From Rhodopirellula bahusiensis (lineage in GTDB: Bacteria > Planctomycetota > Planctomycetia > Pirellulales > Pirellulaceae): a stretch of 64,000 nt of DNA. The stretch spans positions 124,001 through 188,000 of the forward strand of contig NZ_NIZW01000009.1 of NCBI RefSeq assembly GCF_002727185.1. Direction: 5' to 3'. How positions within the stretch are numbered: the stretch's first letter is position 1; each line of letters starts with the position of its first letter. Positions 32,100-41,840 of the stretch are shown here, piece by piece. Position numbers and translations under genes: made by a program. The notes under the pieces are model-generated. The model ran no database searches and had not been told where the DNA came from. It saw nothing but the letters and a program-made list of their open reading frames with translations.

Positions 32100-32720
32100 C
32101 TACTTACGATTTGGCGTTCCGCCAGGATTCGTAGCCACACCGGACGCCAGCTTCTTGTCGAGGTATTGCATGACAGCACCGGTCATGTCCAATTTCTCGT
32201 CGTGGTAAACGATGTTTCGCATCACGCCACGAATGACCGACTCGCCCTGTTCCAGATCCATCTGTTCGCTGTTGTAACGCAAAACCAAGTTGATTTTGTG
32301 GTACTCGGCGATCGCTTGAACGCCCGAAGTGATGAGTTGGTAGTTGTCGTAGTAGATCTTGGCTTCGCGGTCAGCGAGTTCTTTACGCTTGCGAGCCATG
32401 TCCAAACGAAGTTTGGATTCCATGGAAGCGACTCGTTCTTCCTGAGCAGTGAACTCAGCTGAGCCGGCTTGATAGGTCTTCAGCTTTTCGAGCGAGTTCT
32501 TCAACTCTTCTCGCTTCGCGGTCAGCTCGGCGTCGAAGGCTTTTAGATTGTCCTCCACAGCCTTGACTTGAAGCTTGATGCCTTCGTTGTTTTTGAAGAT
32601 GTAAGCAACATCAACAACAGCGAGGCGGTGGCCTGCGTCTTGGGCCGAAGCTTTTGCTGGCGCCAATACGCTGACGGTGGTCATGGCCAATGCGATGGCC
32701 GAAAGAACGATGGTTCGCAC
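32100..32720 (-). CDS. OmpH/Skp-family periplasmic chaperone
   Basis: 206 aa. GTG at 32720 follows AAGGAG by 7 bases and starts a clean signal peptide (MRTIVLSAIALAMTTVSVLA to ASA-QDAG); the frame upstream to 32762 is not needed. The mature protein opens with a beta strand (LAVVDVAYIFKN), then long coiled-coil helices (about 60-150) and a final strand region (INLVLRYNSEQ), the plan of Skp, which holds unfolded outer-membrane proteins. It lies directly upstream of lpxC, an order kept with outer-membrane biogenesis genes. Confidence 0.88.
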   Translation of the reverse strand: MRTIVLSAIALAMTTVSVLAPAKASAQDAGHRLAVVDVAYIFKNNEGIKLQVKAVEDNLKAFDAELTAKREELKNSLEKLKTYQAGSAEFTAQEERVASMESKLRLDMARKRKELADREAKIYYDNYQLITSGVQAIAEYHKINLVLRYNSEQMDLEQGESVIRGVMRNIVYHDEKLDMTGAVMQYLDKKLASGVATNPGGTPNRK

Positions 32721-32890
32721 GTCCGCTACTCCTTGCGTGGTGAATGCGATTGTCTGATTCAAGCCCGCTTGAATGGCTCCGGTTTCCTCACCGAAATCAA
32801 GCGTTGCTGCCGGTCATTGTGTCAATCCGTCCCAACCGCTTCAAGGCGGATCGTGGCGTTTCAACAGCAGATTGGCATTTTTCTTGGCGT

Positions 32891-35140
32891 TTATCTTGCC
32901 CGAAGGCGCACGTCCAATTCCACCTCATTTCCGTCCCGCTGAATGGTTAATTTCAGCAAGTCTCCGGGTGACTTCGGTCGAAGTTCGTCCCGCAAATCGT
33001 TGATGGTTTGAATCGTCCGGTCTCCGGCCTTGATCAATTGATCGCCCACTTGGATGCCACCTTCCTTCGCAGCACTGGGATCCATCAAATCGGTGATTGC
33101 ATTGGTTTCTGGATCCAATTGGATGCCCAAAACCACTGTCAATTGACGCCGAATCTGAAAGTCTTTGTTGGTCTGCGTATACGGAGGTCGCTGCTCCATC
33201 GTGGCGACACGATTGGCGGCCTGAGAAACGATATCGGTTATGCGGGTCATCCCATCCAGATTAAGTTTCTCGAAATCATCACTTGGACGGTGATAGTCAC
33301 TGTGCAATCCAGTGAAGAAGAACAGAACCGGCACGCCGGCTTCGTAAAATGAGGCGTGATCGCTGGGGCCGTACCCGGTCGCGACGAGATTCAGCTTGAA
33401 TGGCCGCGACGTTTGGTCCATCCCGGCGTTCAAATCCTTGACCAACGACTCAAATCCCCCGGACGTTCCCGTCCCGTAAACGGTCAACTCGTTGTCGCGA
33501 AGCCGCCCGACCATGTCCATGTTCAGCATCGTGACGGTCTTCGACATCGGAAATCGCGGTTGAGAACAATAATACTTGCTGCCCAACAAACCACGTTCCT
33601 CACCAGTGAAGGCGATGAAAACAATTCGGCGATGATCCGTCGCCTCACTGAGTTCGCTGACGACGCGACCAGCAACGGCCAACATGGTCGAAGTGCCCGA
33701 GGCATTGTCATCGGCACCGTTGTGAATCTCGACGGTTCCCGGTGCGAGAGACCCGACACCTCCCATTCCGACGTGGTCGTAGTGAGCTCCGATCACGATG
33801 GTTTCATCCGCCAACTTGCCTTTTCCCTCCAACACCCCGATCACGTTGGGACTGGTCGCGGTGGCTTTGGTCAGCCCCACTTTCAAGCGGCCACACAGTC
33901 CCGGCGAATCGATCGCCCTGGGCTTGTAGTCGGCGTCAATTGCTGTCTCGACCGCGGCCAAACCCTTTGCGAAGAGTTCTCGTGATTGCTCGGATTCGGC
34001 GGAGACGTCGTTTTGGGAATCTGCGGGCAGCGAAGCCATTTGCTTCAGCAGACGATCGGCGACCTCCCGTGAAATGGATGCAACGGGAATGGCGGGACGG
34101 CGATCCATCTTTCCAGTTTGCGGGTCGATGATTCTCTCGTCGCCCTTGCGAGGTCGCATGCCAGCTTCCGCGACGCCGAGCAGCCCCCAGTTCGCCTTCG
34201 CTTTTTCTCGCTCACGATTGCCCAGCATTTCATTGACCTGATTCAGTTTTTCGGTCAACGATGCACGCAGATTCGTCGCTTCGGCGGGCAACGCGTTGAG
34301 CTGAGCCGTCAATGCTTCGAGACGTTTATCCTCGGCCGCGTAACGAGTGTCGATCGCTTGTAAGTTGCGTTCGATGCTCACGGGATCGTTGACGAACAAC
34401 ACCCCCACGGCACCTTGATCAATCGCTGTCGCAATCTTGGTGTCGAAGAATGCGTGGCGAGTGTTTTTGACGCCGTCGAACGGACTGTCCGGGTCAGCGA
34501 AACCAGGTTCCTTGCGAAGCATCATCACGATCTTTCCGTTGACGGAGTCTTCGCCCTCGGCCGCTTTCACACTTTGAACGTCTTTCACAGACGCGTAGTC
34601 GTCGTACCCGAGCTCGGGGGCTCGGATGCCATAGCCCACCCAAACGATGTCCGCTTCGACATCTCCCTGGGTGGCGCCGATCGCCAGCGGCATGAACTGA
34701 TCTTCCAGCTGGATCTCTGTCGGCTCGACTCCGGGCGACCACCATCGCAGGCCGTTTTGCTCGGCCGATGTTGGCTGCGATCCAGTTGCCATCTCGACTG
34801 GCTGCATCGGCGAATCGCCGTACAACTCGGTTTCCAAACCGATCTCTCGGTAACGCTTGGCAATGTAATCCGCCGCCTTCAAGATCTCGGGACCGACGGC
34901 GCTGCGGCCGGCCAACTCTTCGCTGGTGAGGAACTGCAAGTCCATTGCCAGCGACTCAGCTGTGGTGATCGCGGCCTTCGATCCCGTCTCGGAATCGGGT
35001 GTCAGCTCCTCAGCCTGGGATGGCGAAACTACGATACTGATGAAGAGCAGTGCGAGCCCCACCCGGCCGACCAAACCGAGTCGACAAACCAACCGAGTGA
35101 TCCAGTTCCCAAACGTGCTGTTCGTGTTCCTTCGCGTCAT
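32891..35140 (-). CDS. Secreted M28 zinc aminopeptidase with PA and PDZ domains
   Basis: 749 aa. Signal peptide (about 1-43), an N-terminal part with a PA-domain insertion (about 120-400), an M28 catalytic domain (about 420-640) and a C-terminal PDZ domain (about 660-749). Zinc ligands are in VIGAHYDHVG, HNGADDNASG, TGEERGLLGS, MDMVGR and the final LHSDYHRPSDD. ATG 35140 gives the best signal peptide; an upstream ATG at 35206 is less likely. It should trim peptides outside the cytoplasm. Placed just upstream of ompH but 170 bases away. Confidence 0.9.
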   Translation of the reverse strand: MTRRNTNSTFGNWITRLVCRLGLVGRVGLALLFISIVVSPSQAEELTPDSETGSKAAITTAESLAMDLQFLTSEELAGRSAVGPEILKAADYIAKRYREIGLETELYGDSPMQPVEMATGSQPTSAEQNGLRWWSPGVEPTEIQLEDQFMPLAIGATQGDVEADIVWVGYGIRAPELGYDDYASVKDVQSVKAAEGEDSVNGKIVMMLRKEPGFADPDSPFDGVKNTRHAFFDTKIATAIDQGAVGVLFVNDPVSIERNLQAIDTRYAAEDKRLEALTAQLNALPAEATNLRASLTEKLNQVNEMLGNREREKAKANWGLLGVAEAGMRPRKGDERIIDPQTGKMDRRPAIPVASISREVADRLLKQMASLPADSQNDVSAESEQSRELFAKGLAAVETAIDADYKPRAIDSPGLCGRLKVGLTKATATSPNVIGVLEGKGKLADETIVIGAHYDHVGMGGVGSLAPGTVEIHNGADDNASGTSTMLAVAGRVVSELSEATDHRRIVFIAFTGEERGLLGSKYYCSQPRFPMSKTVTMLNMDMVGRLRDNELTVYGTGTSGGFESLVKDLNAGMDQTSRPFKLNLVATGYGPSDHASFYEAGVPVLFFFTGLHSDYHRPSDDFEKLNLDGMTRITDIVSQAANRVATMEQRPPYTQTNKDFQIRRQLTVVLGIQLDPETNAITDLMDPSAAKEGGIQVGDQLIKAGDRTIQTINDLRDELRPKSPGDLLKLTIQRDGNEVELDVRLRAR

Positions 35141-35486
35141 CGCTGGCTTCCAAAGATTGTGACTGAGATCGTTTCGCGAAAAGATGTGGGGACCTTCGTT
35201 ATACATGTTGGCGTCAGCAGAATCTCGCCCCAGCTCAGTGGACTTGCGAAGCCGGATCGAAACTTAGTTCGATGCAATGGAGCATTCTCGTTGCCAAAAC
35301 ACCCTTCCCCCAGATAGAATTGCGGGTCGGCGAAGGCAATGAGACTGCTACACCGGCATTCATTTCCTCCCACCAGTCGCTCACCGGTGGCCGAGACAGC
35401 CCACTGTTTCGGTCACCGGCGCGGGACTGAAGATTTGACACTCCTGTCGTTTCTTCCCTATCCCACTTCAAGAGGTCTCCCTGCGC
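35141..35486. other. 346-bp divergent intergenic region
   Basis: Between the peptidase gene (minus) and rnc (plus); both promoters should be here. No hairpin, repeat or plausible gene is seen. Confidence 0.4.
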
Positions 35487-36380
35487 GTGTCACCCCAGTC
35501 ACCGAAATCTTCTCGTGATCCTTCACGAGAATCGCTCTCGTCATCGGCGATGCCAACGAACGAAGCCGACATGATCGAACTCGAATCTCAGTCGCCATCC
35601 GATTCGGACGATGGCTCGCAGACGATTCGTTTGGTCGATGCCTCCGACGACGAACCCTACGCCGATGCAGTCGCGAAAATCCAGCGTTGCCAAGAGATCC
35701 TGGGTTACGACTTCAAAGACCTCGATCTGTTGCGTTCGGCTCTGACTCACGCGTCCGGTGCGTCCAACCGATTGGCCAGCAACGAACGTTTGGAGTTCCT
35801 CGGCGACTCGGTCTTAGGCCTGACCGTTTGCGAATGGTTGTTCAACGAATACCCAGAATACAGCGAAGGCGATCTGACCAAAATCAAGTCTGCCGTCGTC
35901 AGTCGTCGGTCGTGCGGCAAAGTCGCTTGCAAATTGGGACTCGACCAATGCTTGATCGTCGGTCGTGGTGTGACCCGAAATCGAAGCTATCCCAAATCGC
36001 TCGTCAGCGACGTTTTCGAGGCGGTCATCGCTGCGTTGTACATTGATGGTGGGCCCGAGATCGTTCGTGACCGTTTGAAGAAATGGCTTGCCGACGAAGT
36101 CAACTTGGCCGTCGACACACAAGGCTCGGGGAATCACAAATCGGTGCTTCAGCAATTCGCTCAACGTGAATTGTCCGCGACACCGATCTACAAGCTGATT
36201 CGGGAAACAGGGCCGGACCATCGCAAGATGTTCTTGATGGGCGCGATGGTCGACGACCGTAACTTTTCTCCCGCTTGGGGAAACAACAAGAAGGACGCAG
36301 AGCAACGTGCGGCGGCCAACGCGTTGGCTGAACTGCACGATACGAAGGTTCCCTACGCCAGCGACCAGCCACCAATGTGA
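35487..36380 (+). CDS. rnc: Ribonuclease III
   Basis: Cuts double-stranded RNA in rRNA and mRNA processing. 297 aa as given. The catalytic domain (about 70-200) has the signature NERLEFLGDSVLGL and the metal-binding Asp and Glu of SDVFEAVIAALY; the double-strand RNA-binding domain (about 215-290) ends KKDAEQRAAANALAEL. The N-terminal 60 residues are a Ser/Asp-rich extension not found in standard RNase III. GTG 35487 has AGAGG 11 bases upstream; ATG 35550 would trim part of the extension. Confidence 0.95.
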   Translation: MSPQSPKSSRDPSRESLSSSAMPTNEADMIELESQSPSDSDDGSQTIRLVDASDDEPYADAVAKIQRCQEILGYDFKDLDLLRSALTHASGASNRLASNERLEFLGDSVLGLTVCEWLFNEYPEYSEGDLTKIKSAVVSRRSCGKVACKLGLDQCLIVGRGVTRNRSYPKSLVSDVFEAVIAALYIDGGPEIVRDRLKKWLADEVNLAVDTQGSGNHKSVLQQFAQRELSATPIYKLIRETGPDHRKMFLMGAMVDDRNFSPAWGNNKKDAEQRAAANALAELHDTKVPYASDQPPM

Positions 36381-36551
36381 CTGGCTGCCCTGGACGAAGT
36401 ATCAGCGATTCTCGCTTCGTCACGATTCAGGTGAACCGACCGTGGGACTTTCGTGTCACCGCTGGAGCATGCGGACGGGTTGCGACATCTCGGTTGCGTT
36501 GCAACTCTGACGCCGTATCCGTTCCTACGCTTCTCTGAATCGAGTCATTCC

Positions 36552-37511
36552 GTGACCACGGAAACCACCGCCGCCAAACCAGTCTCTGAGACAGGTCCGA
36601 TCCCCGTTCAATTCTCTTGGGGAGTGACGCTGGCCGTCGTGGGCACCTTCTTGTTCGCGCTGAAGTCGATCTTTATCAAGCTGGCTTTTGCCGCGGGAGC
36701 TGATGCGACGTTGTTGCTGGCCATTCGGATGGGCATGGCGTTTCCGTTCTATGTCGTGGTGTTTGCCGTGTTGCTTCGCCGTCGACAAGCTGCGGTTTCC
36801 GATTCCGGCTCAGCCGCACTCCCGCTGCCGATCGTGATTCGGTCGTTGCTGCTCGGCTTCCTGGGCTACTACCTCGCGTCGTACTTGGACTTGTCCGGGC
36901 TCGAGTACATCTCCGCACAACTCGAACGATTGACGCTCTTCACTTACCCTGCAATCGTCGCCGCATTGGCGTGGATGTTTTTGGGTGAGCAAGTCAACGC
37001 GAAAATCATCGCCGCGATTGGAATGTCCTATGCCGGTGTTTGGTTGATGTACGGGCAAGAACGTTCATTCACACCTGACGCCAACACGGGCTGGGGCGTC
37101 TTCTTGGTGTTTGGTGCCGCACTCAGCTATTCGCTGTACGTGTTGTTTGCCAAACCGGTGATGCAAAAAATCGGAAGTCGCGAATTCACCAGCTTGGCGA
37201 TGATCGGATCGACGGTGTTCGTCGCCATTCACTTTCTGACGACGCATTCGATCAGCGACTTCTTCCAGGTCCATCCCATCGTCTATGCGTATGGGTTGAT
37301 TCTGGCGTTTGTCTGCACGGTGATTCCAAGCTTCATGATCAACGAAGCAATCTTGAAAATCGGAGCGACCCGAACCACCGTCATCGGTTCAGTCGGACCA
37401 GTGCTCACAATGTTGCTCGCCGTGGTCATACTCGGCGAACCATCTTCATGGAAACACTTCGCCGGAATGGGAATCGCAATCGTCGGAGTCAGCTTGGTTG
37501 CTAAGAAATAG
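36552..37511 (+). CDS. DMT-superfamily transporter (EamA domains)
   Basis: 319 aa with ten predicted membrane helices in two EamA halves (about 18-160 and 170-315). The second half ends with RTTVIGSVGPVLTMLLAVVI and GEPSSWKHFAGMGIAIVGV, typical of the family of small-metabolite exporters. The substrate cannot be told. The GTG start (MTTETTAAKPV) is chosen because the upstream frame from 36453 is not protein-like. It follows rnc by 170 bases. Confidence 0.85.
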   Translation: MTTETTAAKPVSETGPIPVQFSWGVTLAVVGTFLFALKSIFIKLAFAAGADATLLLAIRMGMAFPFYVVVFAVLLRRRQAAVSDSGSAALPLPIVIRSLLLGFLGYYLASYLDLSGLEYISAQLERLTLFTYPAIVAALAWMFLGEQVNAKIIAAIGMSYAGVWLMYGQERSFTPDANTGWGVFLVFGAALSYSLYVLFAKPVMQKIGSREFTSLAMIGSTVFVAIHFLTTHSISDFFQVHPIVYAYGLILAFVCTVIPSFMINEAILKIGATRTTVIGSVGPVLTMLLAVVILGEPSSWKHFAGMGIAIVGVSLVAKK

Positions 37512-37578
37512 CGACGTCACAGACGCCAAGAATGATTGACTGCCTTGGATCGCATCGTTCCTGTCAGTTCCGCAGTCA

Positions 37579-38280
37579 TCAGCCAGCTGCGATGGCGACC
37601 AAGACCAATGCGATGATCGGAACAAAAACAACCGCTCCGGCGAGGAGCATGTTGGAGAATCCACGCCAAGCTGAACCGAAGGATTGCACTTCCGCGATGG
37701 TGTTGCACATCAACACGAACGACCAAACCGCCAGGACAATTTCAACGAGCGACAGAGCAAGCACGGGAACGATCAGACCTGGATTCGCTTCCAAACGAGG
37801 TGTCTCGCTCGTAAACAACTCTTCCCTCATCATCAACAGTTGAGGAATCCAGAGAAGCATAGCGACAATCGTTGGAACGGATGCCCAAGTGATTGCCGTT
37901 CGAACCGTTTCGCTCGTCCCGGTGCCGCCGATCCATTTACCCGTGAACGCTATCAACCAAGATCCGATCCAAAGCCCCACTATTCCGCCGACCGGACCAA
38001 GAAGACATGCAATTGCTATGATCACCGGCAAGGACACTACATCGCCAAGATTACGCATCGATGCGCGGTCCAAGGTTTCGCCGACACCGGAAAGACACGC
38101 CAGCAAAAGCACGTGCAACGTCGGGTCGACTGAAACAATTTGGCGTACAGTTCGACGCGGTGACAACCAAATCGTTTTGAATGGTTTGAACTCACCTTGC
38201 AGGTCGTGTTCGCTAGGTCGCTGGAATGAATTGTCCGCCGTTGCTTGAGGCGTGGAGTACGGATTTTGGTAATCGCTCAA
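37579..38280 (-). CDS. YIP1-family membrane protein
   Basis: 233 aa. A cytoplasmic start (MSDYQNPYSTPQATADN, common to several planctomycete membrane proteins) leads to the YIP1 signature, FKTIWLSPRRTVRQIVSVDP, and about five membrane helices with GTGTSETVRTAITWASVPTI. Function of bacterial YIP1 proteins is unknown. It is read toward the DMT transporter gene. Confidence 0.82.
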   Translation of the reverse strand: MSDYQNPYSTPQATADNSFQRPSEHDLQGEFKPFKTIWLSPRRTVRQIVSVDPTLHVLLLACLSGVGETLDRASMRNLGDVVSLPVIIAIACLLGPVGGIVGLWIGSWLIAFTGKWIGGTGTSETVRTAITWASVPTIVAMLLWIPQLLMMREELFTSETPRLEANPGLIVPVLALSLVEIVLAVWSFVLMCNTIAEVQSFGSAWRGFSNMLLAGAVVFVPIIALVLVAIAAG

Positions 38281-38431
38281 GGTTGACTTCTCCAGCTCGC
38301 AATGATGATTCGAGTGTCCGCGCCCAGCTACGCTTCATACGGTCGACGAAACTGATCTGGTTGGATGAGAGGCTAGCTTAGCACCCCCACCAGTTATGAA
38401 AACCATCCCACCCGCTTGCTTGGCGATCACG

Positions 38432-38469
38432 AAAAAGCGGCGTGTTCTTTGGGCCAGAACACGCCGCTT
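38432..38469 (-). terminator. Terminator downstream of sulfatase gene
   Basis: AAGCGGCGTGTTCT and AGAACACGCCGCTT form a perfect 14-bp stem with a 7-base loop; on the minus strand it is followed by TTTC. It is 70 bases past the sulfatase stop. Confidence 0.85.
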
Positions 38470-38539
38470 CCAATGCTTTCAGATTCTTTAAAAAGGACCG
38501 TCATCGTCGACAACAGTCCCATTCAGCACAAATGATTCC

Positions 38540-40102
38540 TCAATTGGCGTTGCGGTTGATTGGTTCCTCAACAACGAAGGCCTTTGGGAAGTCGGCGGCG
38601 TCTGATCCACCCTGGTCCACCCAACGCTTGTTGTTGGAATTGCCCTGGGGTTGATTCATGGGAATGTCCATGCCGCCTTCGTCGCCAAGCATCTCATAGA
38701 GCTGGTTTTCCATTTCCTTGGCGACCGATTTGTAGTCCGGATCGTGAATCAGGTTGTTCAATTCATCCGGGTCCGTTTGCAGGTCGTACAGTTCGTCGGT
38801 GTCCCACAGACCGTAGTACGTGATGTATTTGAAACGATCGCCTCGCAAGGCAAACTGGGTCGGCGTTTGCGGGAAGTTCTTTTCCCAGTAGTAAACGTAG
38901 AGAAAGTACTTCCGCCAATCGGCGTCACGGTCATTGGGTAGATCGAGGAAACTTTGCCCGTCCATGTAGTCCGGCGTTTGCAATCCTGCGGCGTGCAAAA
39001 TCGTCGGCCCGACATCGATGTTGCCAACGACGTTTTCGATTGGTTTGCCGCCTTCGAACAAACTGGGGCACTGCATCAACATCGGTACGCGAATGGAGGC
39101 TTCGTAGGAAACTCGTTTGTCAATCAATCCATGTTCGCCCCACATGAATCCATTGTCGCCCATGTAGATGATCAGCGTGTCATCGTGGATTCCCATGTCT
39201 TTGAGTTGCTGCAACACGCGGCCAACGCTGTCGTCGACGGCCAACACTGATTCACAGTACCGACGGTACAAATAGTCGAGGCCTTTGTCGCTGTGATACG
39301 AAAAGTCGATCCCGTGCCAACTGTTCTTTTGGTCGCGAACCCAACGCGGGGTGTTCTTGTCAGCCGACAACTCTTTCCCCGTTGGGAGGAAGCTCAGGTC
39401 AGCATCGGCGTAGCGTCCTTGGTGTCGTTCGGCGGGCGTGAAGTTCGAGTGAACGGCCTTGTGAGACAGGTAAAGGAAGAATGGTTTGTCATCGTCTCGT
39501 TCTTTCAACCAATCCACCGCGTAGTCGGTCAATTCGTCGGTGATGTATCCCTTCTGTTTAACTCGGTCGCCGTTGACGTTGAGCGTGTACTTGGGGCCCG
39601 GCGGCAGGTAGTTGCCTTGGCCTCGGAAGCTGACCCAGTGATCAAACCCAGGCCGCGGATCGTCGTGATGCCCGCCCATGTGCCATTTGCCGACAAAAGC
39701 GGTGTCGTATCCGGCTCGTTGCAAGTACTGAGGAAAGAACAACGTTCCTTCCGGCACCATGCGGTTGTTGTCGATCACACGGTGCTTGTGCGTGTACAAA
39801 CCCGTCAGGATCGAAGCTCGACTGGGGGAGCACAAACTGGTCGTGACAAACGCGTTCTTGACGTGCGTGCCATTGGCCGCAATCGAATCGAGGTGGGGCG
39901 TTTCGAGGAACGGATGACCGGCGCAACCCATGGCGTCGAAGCGGTGGTCATCAGTCAGGATGAAGACAACGTTGCGGGGTTGGACTCCGTCACGCTTGGG
40001 CGTTGGAGGCAACTCACCAGCGGCTTGAGCAATGGTTCCACCGAGAGCCACGCACAGCAGCGCGGCGAGATACGGTCGGACTCGTGAAAGTACGGTGCGC
40101 AT
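38540..40102 (-). CDS. Secreted sulfatase (formylglycine type)
   Basis: 520 aa. Signal peptide (MRTVLSRVRPYLAALLCVAL to AQA-AG), then the sulfatase fold: metal Asp in FILTDDHRFDAMG, the formylglycine site CSPSRASILTG (C-x-P-S-R), KWHMGGHHDDPRPG, IYMGDNGFMWGEHG. All are needed for activity and present. It hydrolyses sulfate esters, probably of algal or animal polysaccharide; the exact substrate is unknown. Closer to the iduronate/glucosamine-sulfatase type with an FDHW block. The frame is open upstream to 40573 but only this start gives a signal peptide. Confidence 0.93.
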   Translation of the reverse strand: MRTVLSRVRPYLAALLCVALGGTIAQAAGELPPTPKRDGVQPRNVVFILTDDHRFDAMGCAGHPFLETPHLDSIAANGTHVKNAFVTTSLCSPSRASILTGLYTHKHRVIDNNRMVPEGTLFFPQYLQRAGYDTAFVGKWHMGGHHDDPRPGFDHWVSFRGQGNYLPPGPKYTLNVNGDRVKQKGYITDELTDYAVDWLKERDDDKPFFLYLSHKAVHSNFTPAERHQGRYADADLSFLPTGKELSADKNTPRWVRDQKNSWHGIDFSYHSDKGLDYLYRRYCESVLAVDDSVGRVLQQLKDMGIHDDTLIIYMGDNGFMWGEHGLIDKRVSYEASIRVPMLMQCPSLFEGGKPIENVVGNIDVGPTILHAAGLQTPDYMDGQSFLDLPNDRDADWRKYFLYVYYWEKNFPQTPTQFALRGDRFKYITYYGLWDTDELYDLQTDPDELNNLIHDPDYKSVAKEMENQLYEMLGDEGGMDIPMNQPQGNSNNKRWVDQGGSDAADFPKAFVVEEPINRNAN

Positions 40103-40223
40103 ATTCAACAATTCTTTGGGGCGGGAATGAGGGGAAGCCCGCCATTGTAGTCGAATTGCGTGGGCTGATCGACGATCTTCGCCCGCGAGGCGGGGCGATT
40201 CAGCAGCCATCATCCAGTTTGAC

Positions 40224-41831
40224 TCAATCGGCTTGAGCCGCGTCCCAAATCGCTTCGTCCGCCTTTCGAATGATCGGTTCGAACTGCTCGATCTCGACCG
40301 CGTTGTTGCCTTGTTCATGCTTGCGAAACAAGAACAGATAGGTCTCGTTCTGAGGCCGATAACGATGGAAAAAGAACTCGTTCTTTCGAGCAATCGCTTC
40401 AAGCAATGACTTTCGTTCCGCCTCGCCGAGTGACTTTTCAGCGACGGCTCGATTCGATGCGATTGTTTCACCCGACGTGACTGGTTCACCCAACAGAGCT
40501 CCAGCCAACTGCTTGGCCAAGTCGCGATAGCCGACTTCATTGGGCAACATGCGATCGTCCACCAATTGCTCATCGGTGGGTTGCCAGTTCAGCTCCACCA
40601 ATGCCAATGATTTGGCTCGCGCCACGTTTCGAAGCATCTGTTCAAACGCTTCCAGTCCGGACTCATAGTTGGGACGTCGATCGCCGGGCATGGCAACAGG
40701 CGTGAGCAAGATGACTCGTATTTCGCGTTGCTGCATCTCATCGATCAAGCTTATCAAGTCAGCTTGGTTGCGTTCGGCATTTTCTGCGAACGCCCCCGCT
40801 TCGGATTGGCCGTACCACAGCAAGGCGACGGTCGGATCGGCCGCATCAATGTCCGCCAAACGCCGGGCTCGTCCGGCTTCGATGTTGTCGAAGCGTTTGC
40901 GTGCGATGGCGGCGACCGTGTCACCGGACCAACCCAAATTCCGGACGGACAACTTCCAATCCGGACGCTGGGTTTGCAACGCCGCTTCCAGTTCGTCTCG
41001 TGGCTGCATACGTTCAACGAACGTGCCTCCGATGACAGCGATTCGGTCTTGCGGGTGCAGCAGTGCATTGCCCTCTTCGGCCATCGCGGCACCGCCACCC
41101 ACACCGAAGATCAACGCGAAAAAAACGACGGCGGAAACTTTCTTCACCATGACACATTCCTCTGTGTCCAATTCGTCATTGCCTCGCACGAATCGGTACA
41201 ACCATCCTCCAGCGATCGCGCCCACGATGGGCGCGGTCAGATACAACCAAAGCAAATTGTAATGGTTGGACATGACCGCGGGACCCAGGCTGCGAGCGGG
41301 ATTCATGGATGCTTTGGTCAACGGTCCGGCCACGAAGGCCTCCATCGCGATGGTGGCGCCGACCGCCAATCCAGCGGTGATCGATTTCTCTTTCGCGCCG
41401 GTCGAAACGCCCAGCACGATCCACATCAGGATCATCGTCATCATGAACTCCACCGCCCACGCTGAGCCCGTCGGCAAGGATGCCATCGTGGAGCCAAGCT
41501 TCACGTCGTCGACACCAAAAACCATTCCCAGCGAACCGGCGGCGAGCAACGCACCCGCACATTGAGCGACGATGTACGCGGCGGCGTCGACCACCGGCAA
41601 TCGCCCCACGCTAGCGAATGCGATCGAAACGGCTGGGTTCATGTGAGCCCCTGACAAATCGCCGATCGAATAGATCATGGTCATCACGATCAACCCCCAA
41701 ACCGTGGCCACGCCAACGTGAGTCAGCATGCCAGTTTGATTGTCGACGACCATTGCGCCGCAGCCAATCAACACCAAGCAATAGGTGCCGATGACTTCGC
41801 AGACGCATCGGCGGGTCAGAGAAAGTTGCAT
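40224..41831 (-). CDS. Aquaporin (MIP) fused in frame to an SGNH hydrolase
   Basis: One open frame of 535 codons joins two unrelated domains. Residues 1-227 are a complete MIP channel: six helices and two half-helices with SGAHMNPAVSIAFA and TKASMNPARSLGPA. Residues 228-535 begin MVKKVSAVVFFALIFGVGGG to AMAEEG, a typical cleavable signal peptide, followed by an SGNH-like domain (IAVIGGTFVERM, NLGWSGDTV, LLWYGQSEA) of the type also seen in planctomycete heme-binding proteins; a Ser is replaced by Gly/Thr in block I. GAGGA lies 7 bases before the internal ATG. Either one fused polytopic protein or two separate products are possible. Confidence 0.8.
   Translation of the reverse strand: MQLSLTRRCVCEVIGTYCLVLIGCGAMVVDNQTGMLTHVGVATVWGLIVMTMIYSIGDLSGAHMNPAVSIAFASVGRLPVVDAAAYIVAQCAGALLAAGSLGMVFGVDDVKLGSTMASLPTGSAWAVEFMMTMILMWIVLGVSTGAKEKSITAGLAVGATIAMEAFVAGPLTKASMNPARSLGPAVMSNHYNLLWLYLTAPIVGAIAGGWLYRFVRGNDELDTEECVMVKKVSAVVFFALIFGVGGGAAMAEEGNALLHPQDRIAVIGGTFVERMQPRDELEAALQTQRPDWKLSVRNLGWSGDTVAAIARKRFDNIEAGRARRLADIDAADPTVALLWYGQSEAGAFAENAERNQADLISLIDEMQQREIRVILLTPVAMPGDRRPNYESGLEAFEQMLRNVARAKSLALVELNWQPTDEQLVDDRMLPNEVGYRDLAKQLAGALLGEPVTSGETIASNRAVAEKSLGEAERKSLLEAIARKNEFFFHRYRPQNETYLFLFRKHEQGNNAVEIEQFEPIIRKADEAIWDAAQAD
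41148..41162 (-). promoter_or_regulatory. Internal ribosome binding site and ATG inside the fused frame
   Basis: On the minus strand GAGGAATGTGTCATG places a Shine-Dalgarno sequence 7 bases before an ATG that starts a signal peptide. It suggests that the SGNH protein (40224-41150) can be made on its own. Confidence 0.65.
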
Positions 41832-41840
41832 CGTGGGTGA

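Noticed and set aside
38396-38412. Island 13-mer outside the island
   Set aside because: CCCACCCGCTTG shares only the last nine or ten bases with the motif, is not at a gene end and is likely chance.
38540-40573. 677-residue sulfatase
   Set aside because: The first 157 residues are not family-like; a signal peptide starts at the internal ATG at 40102.
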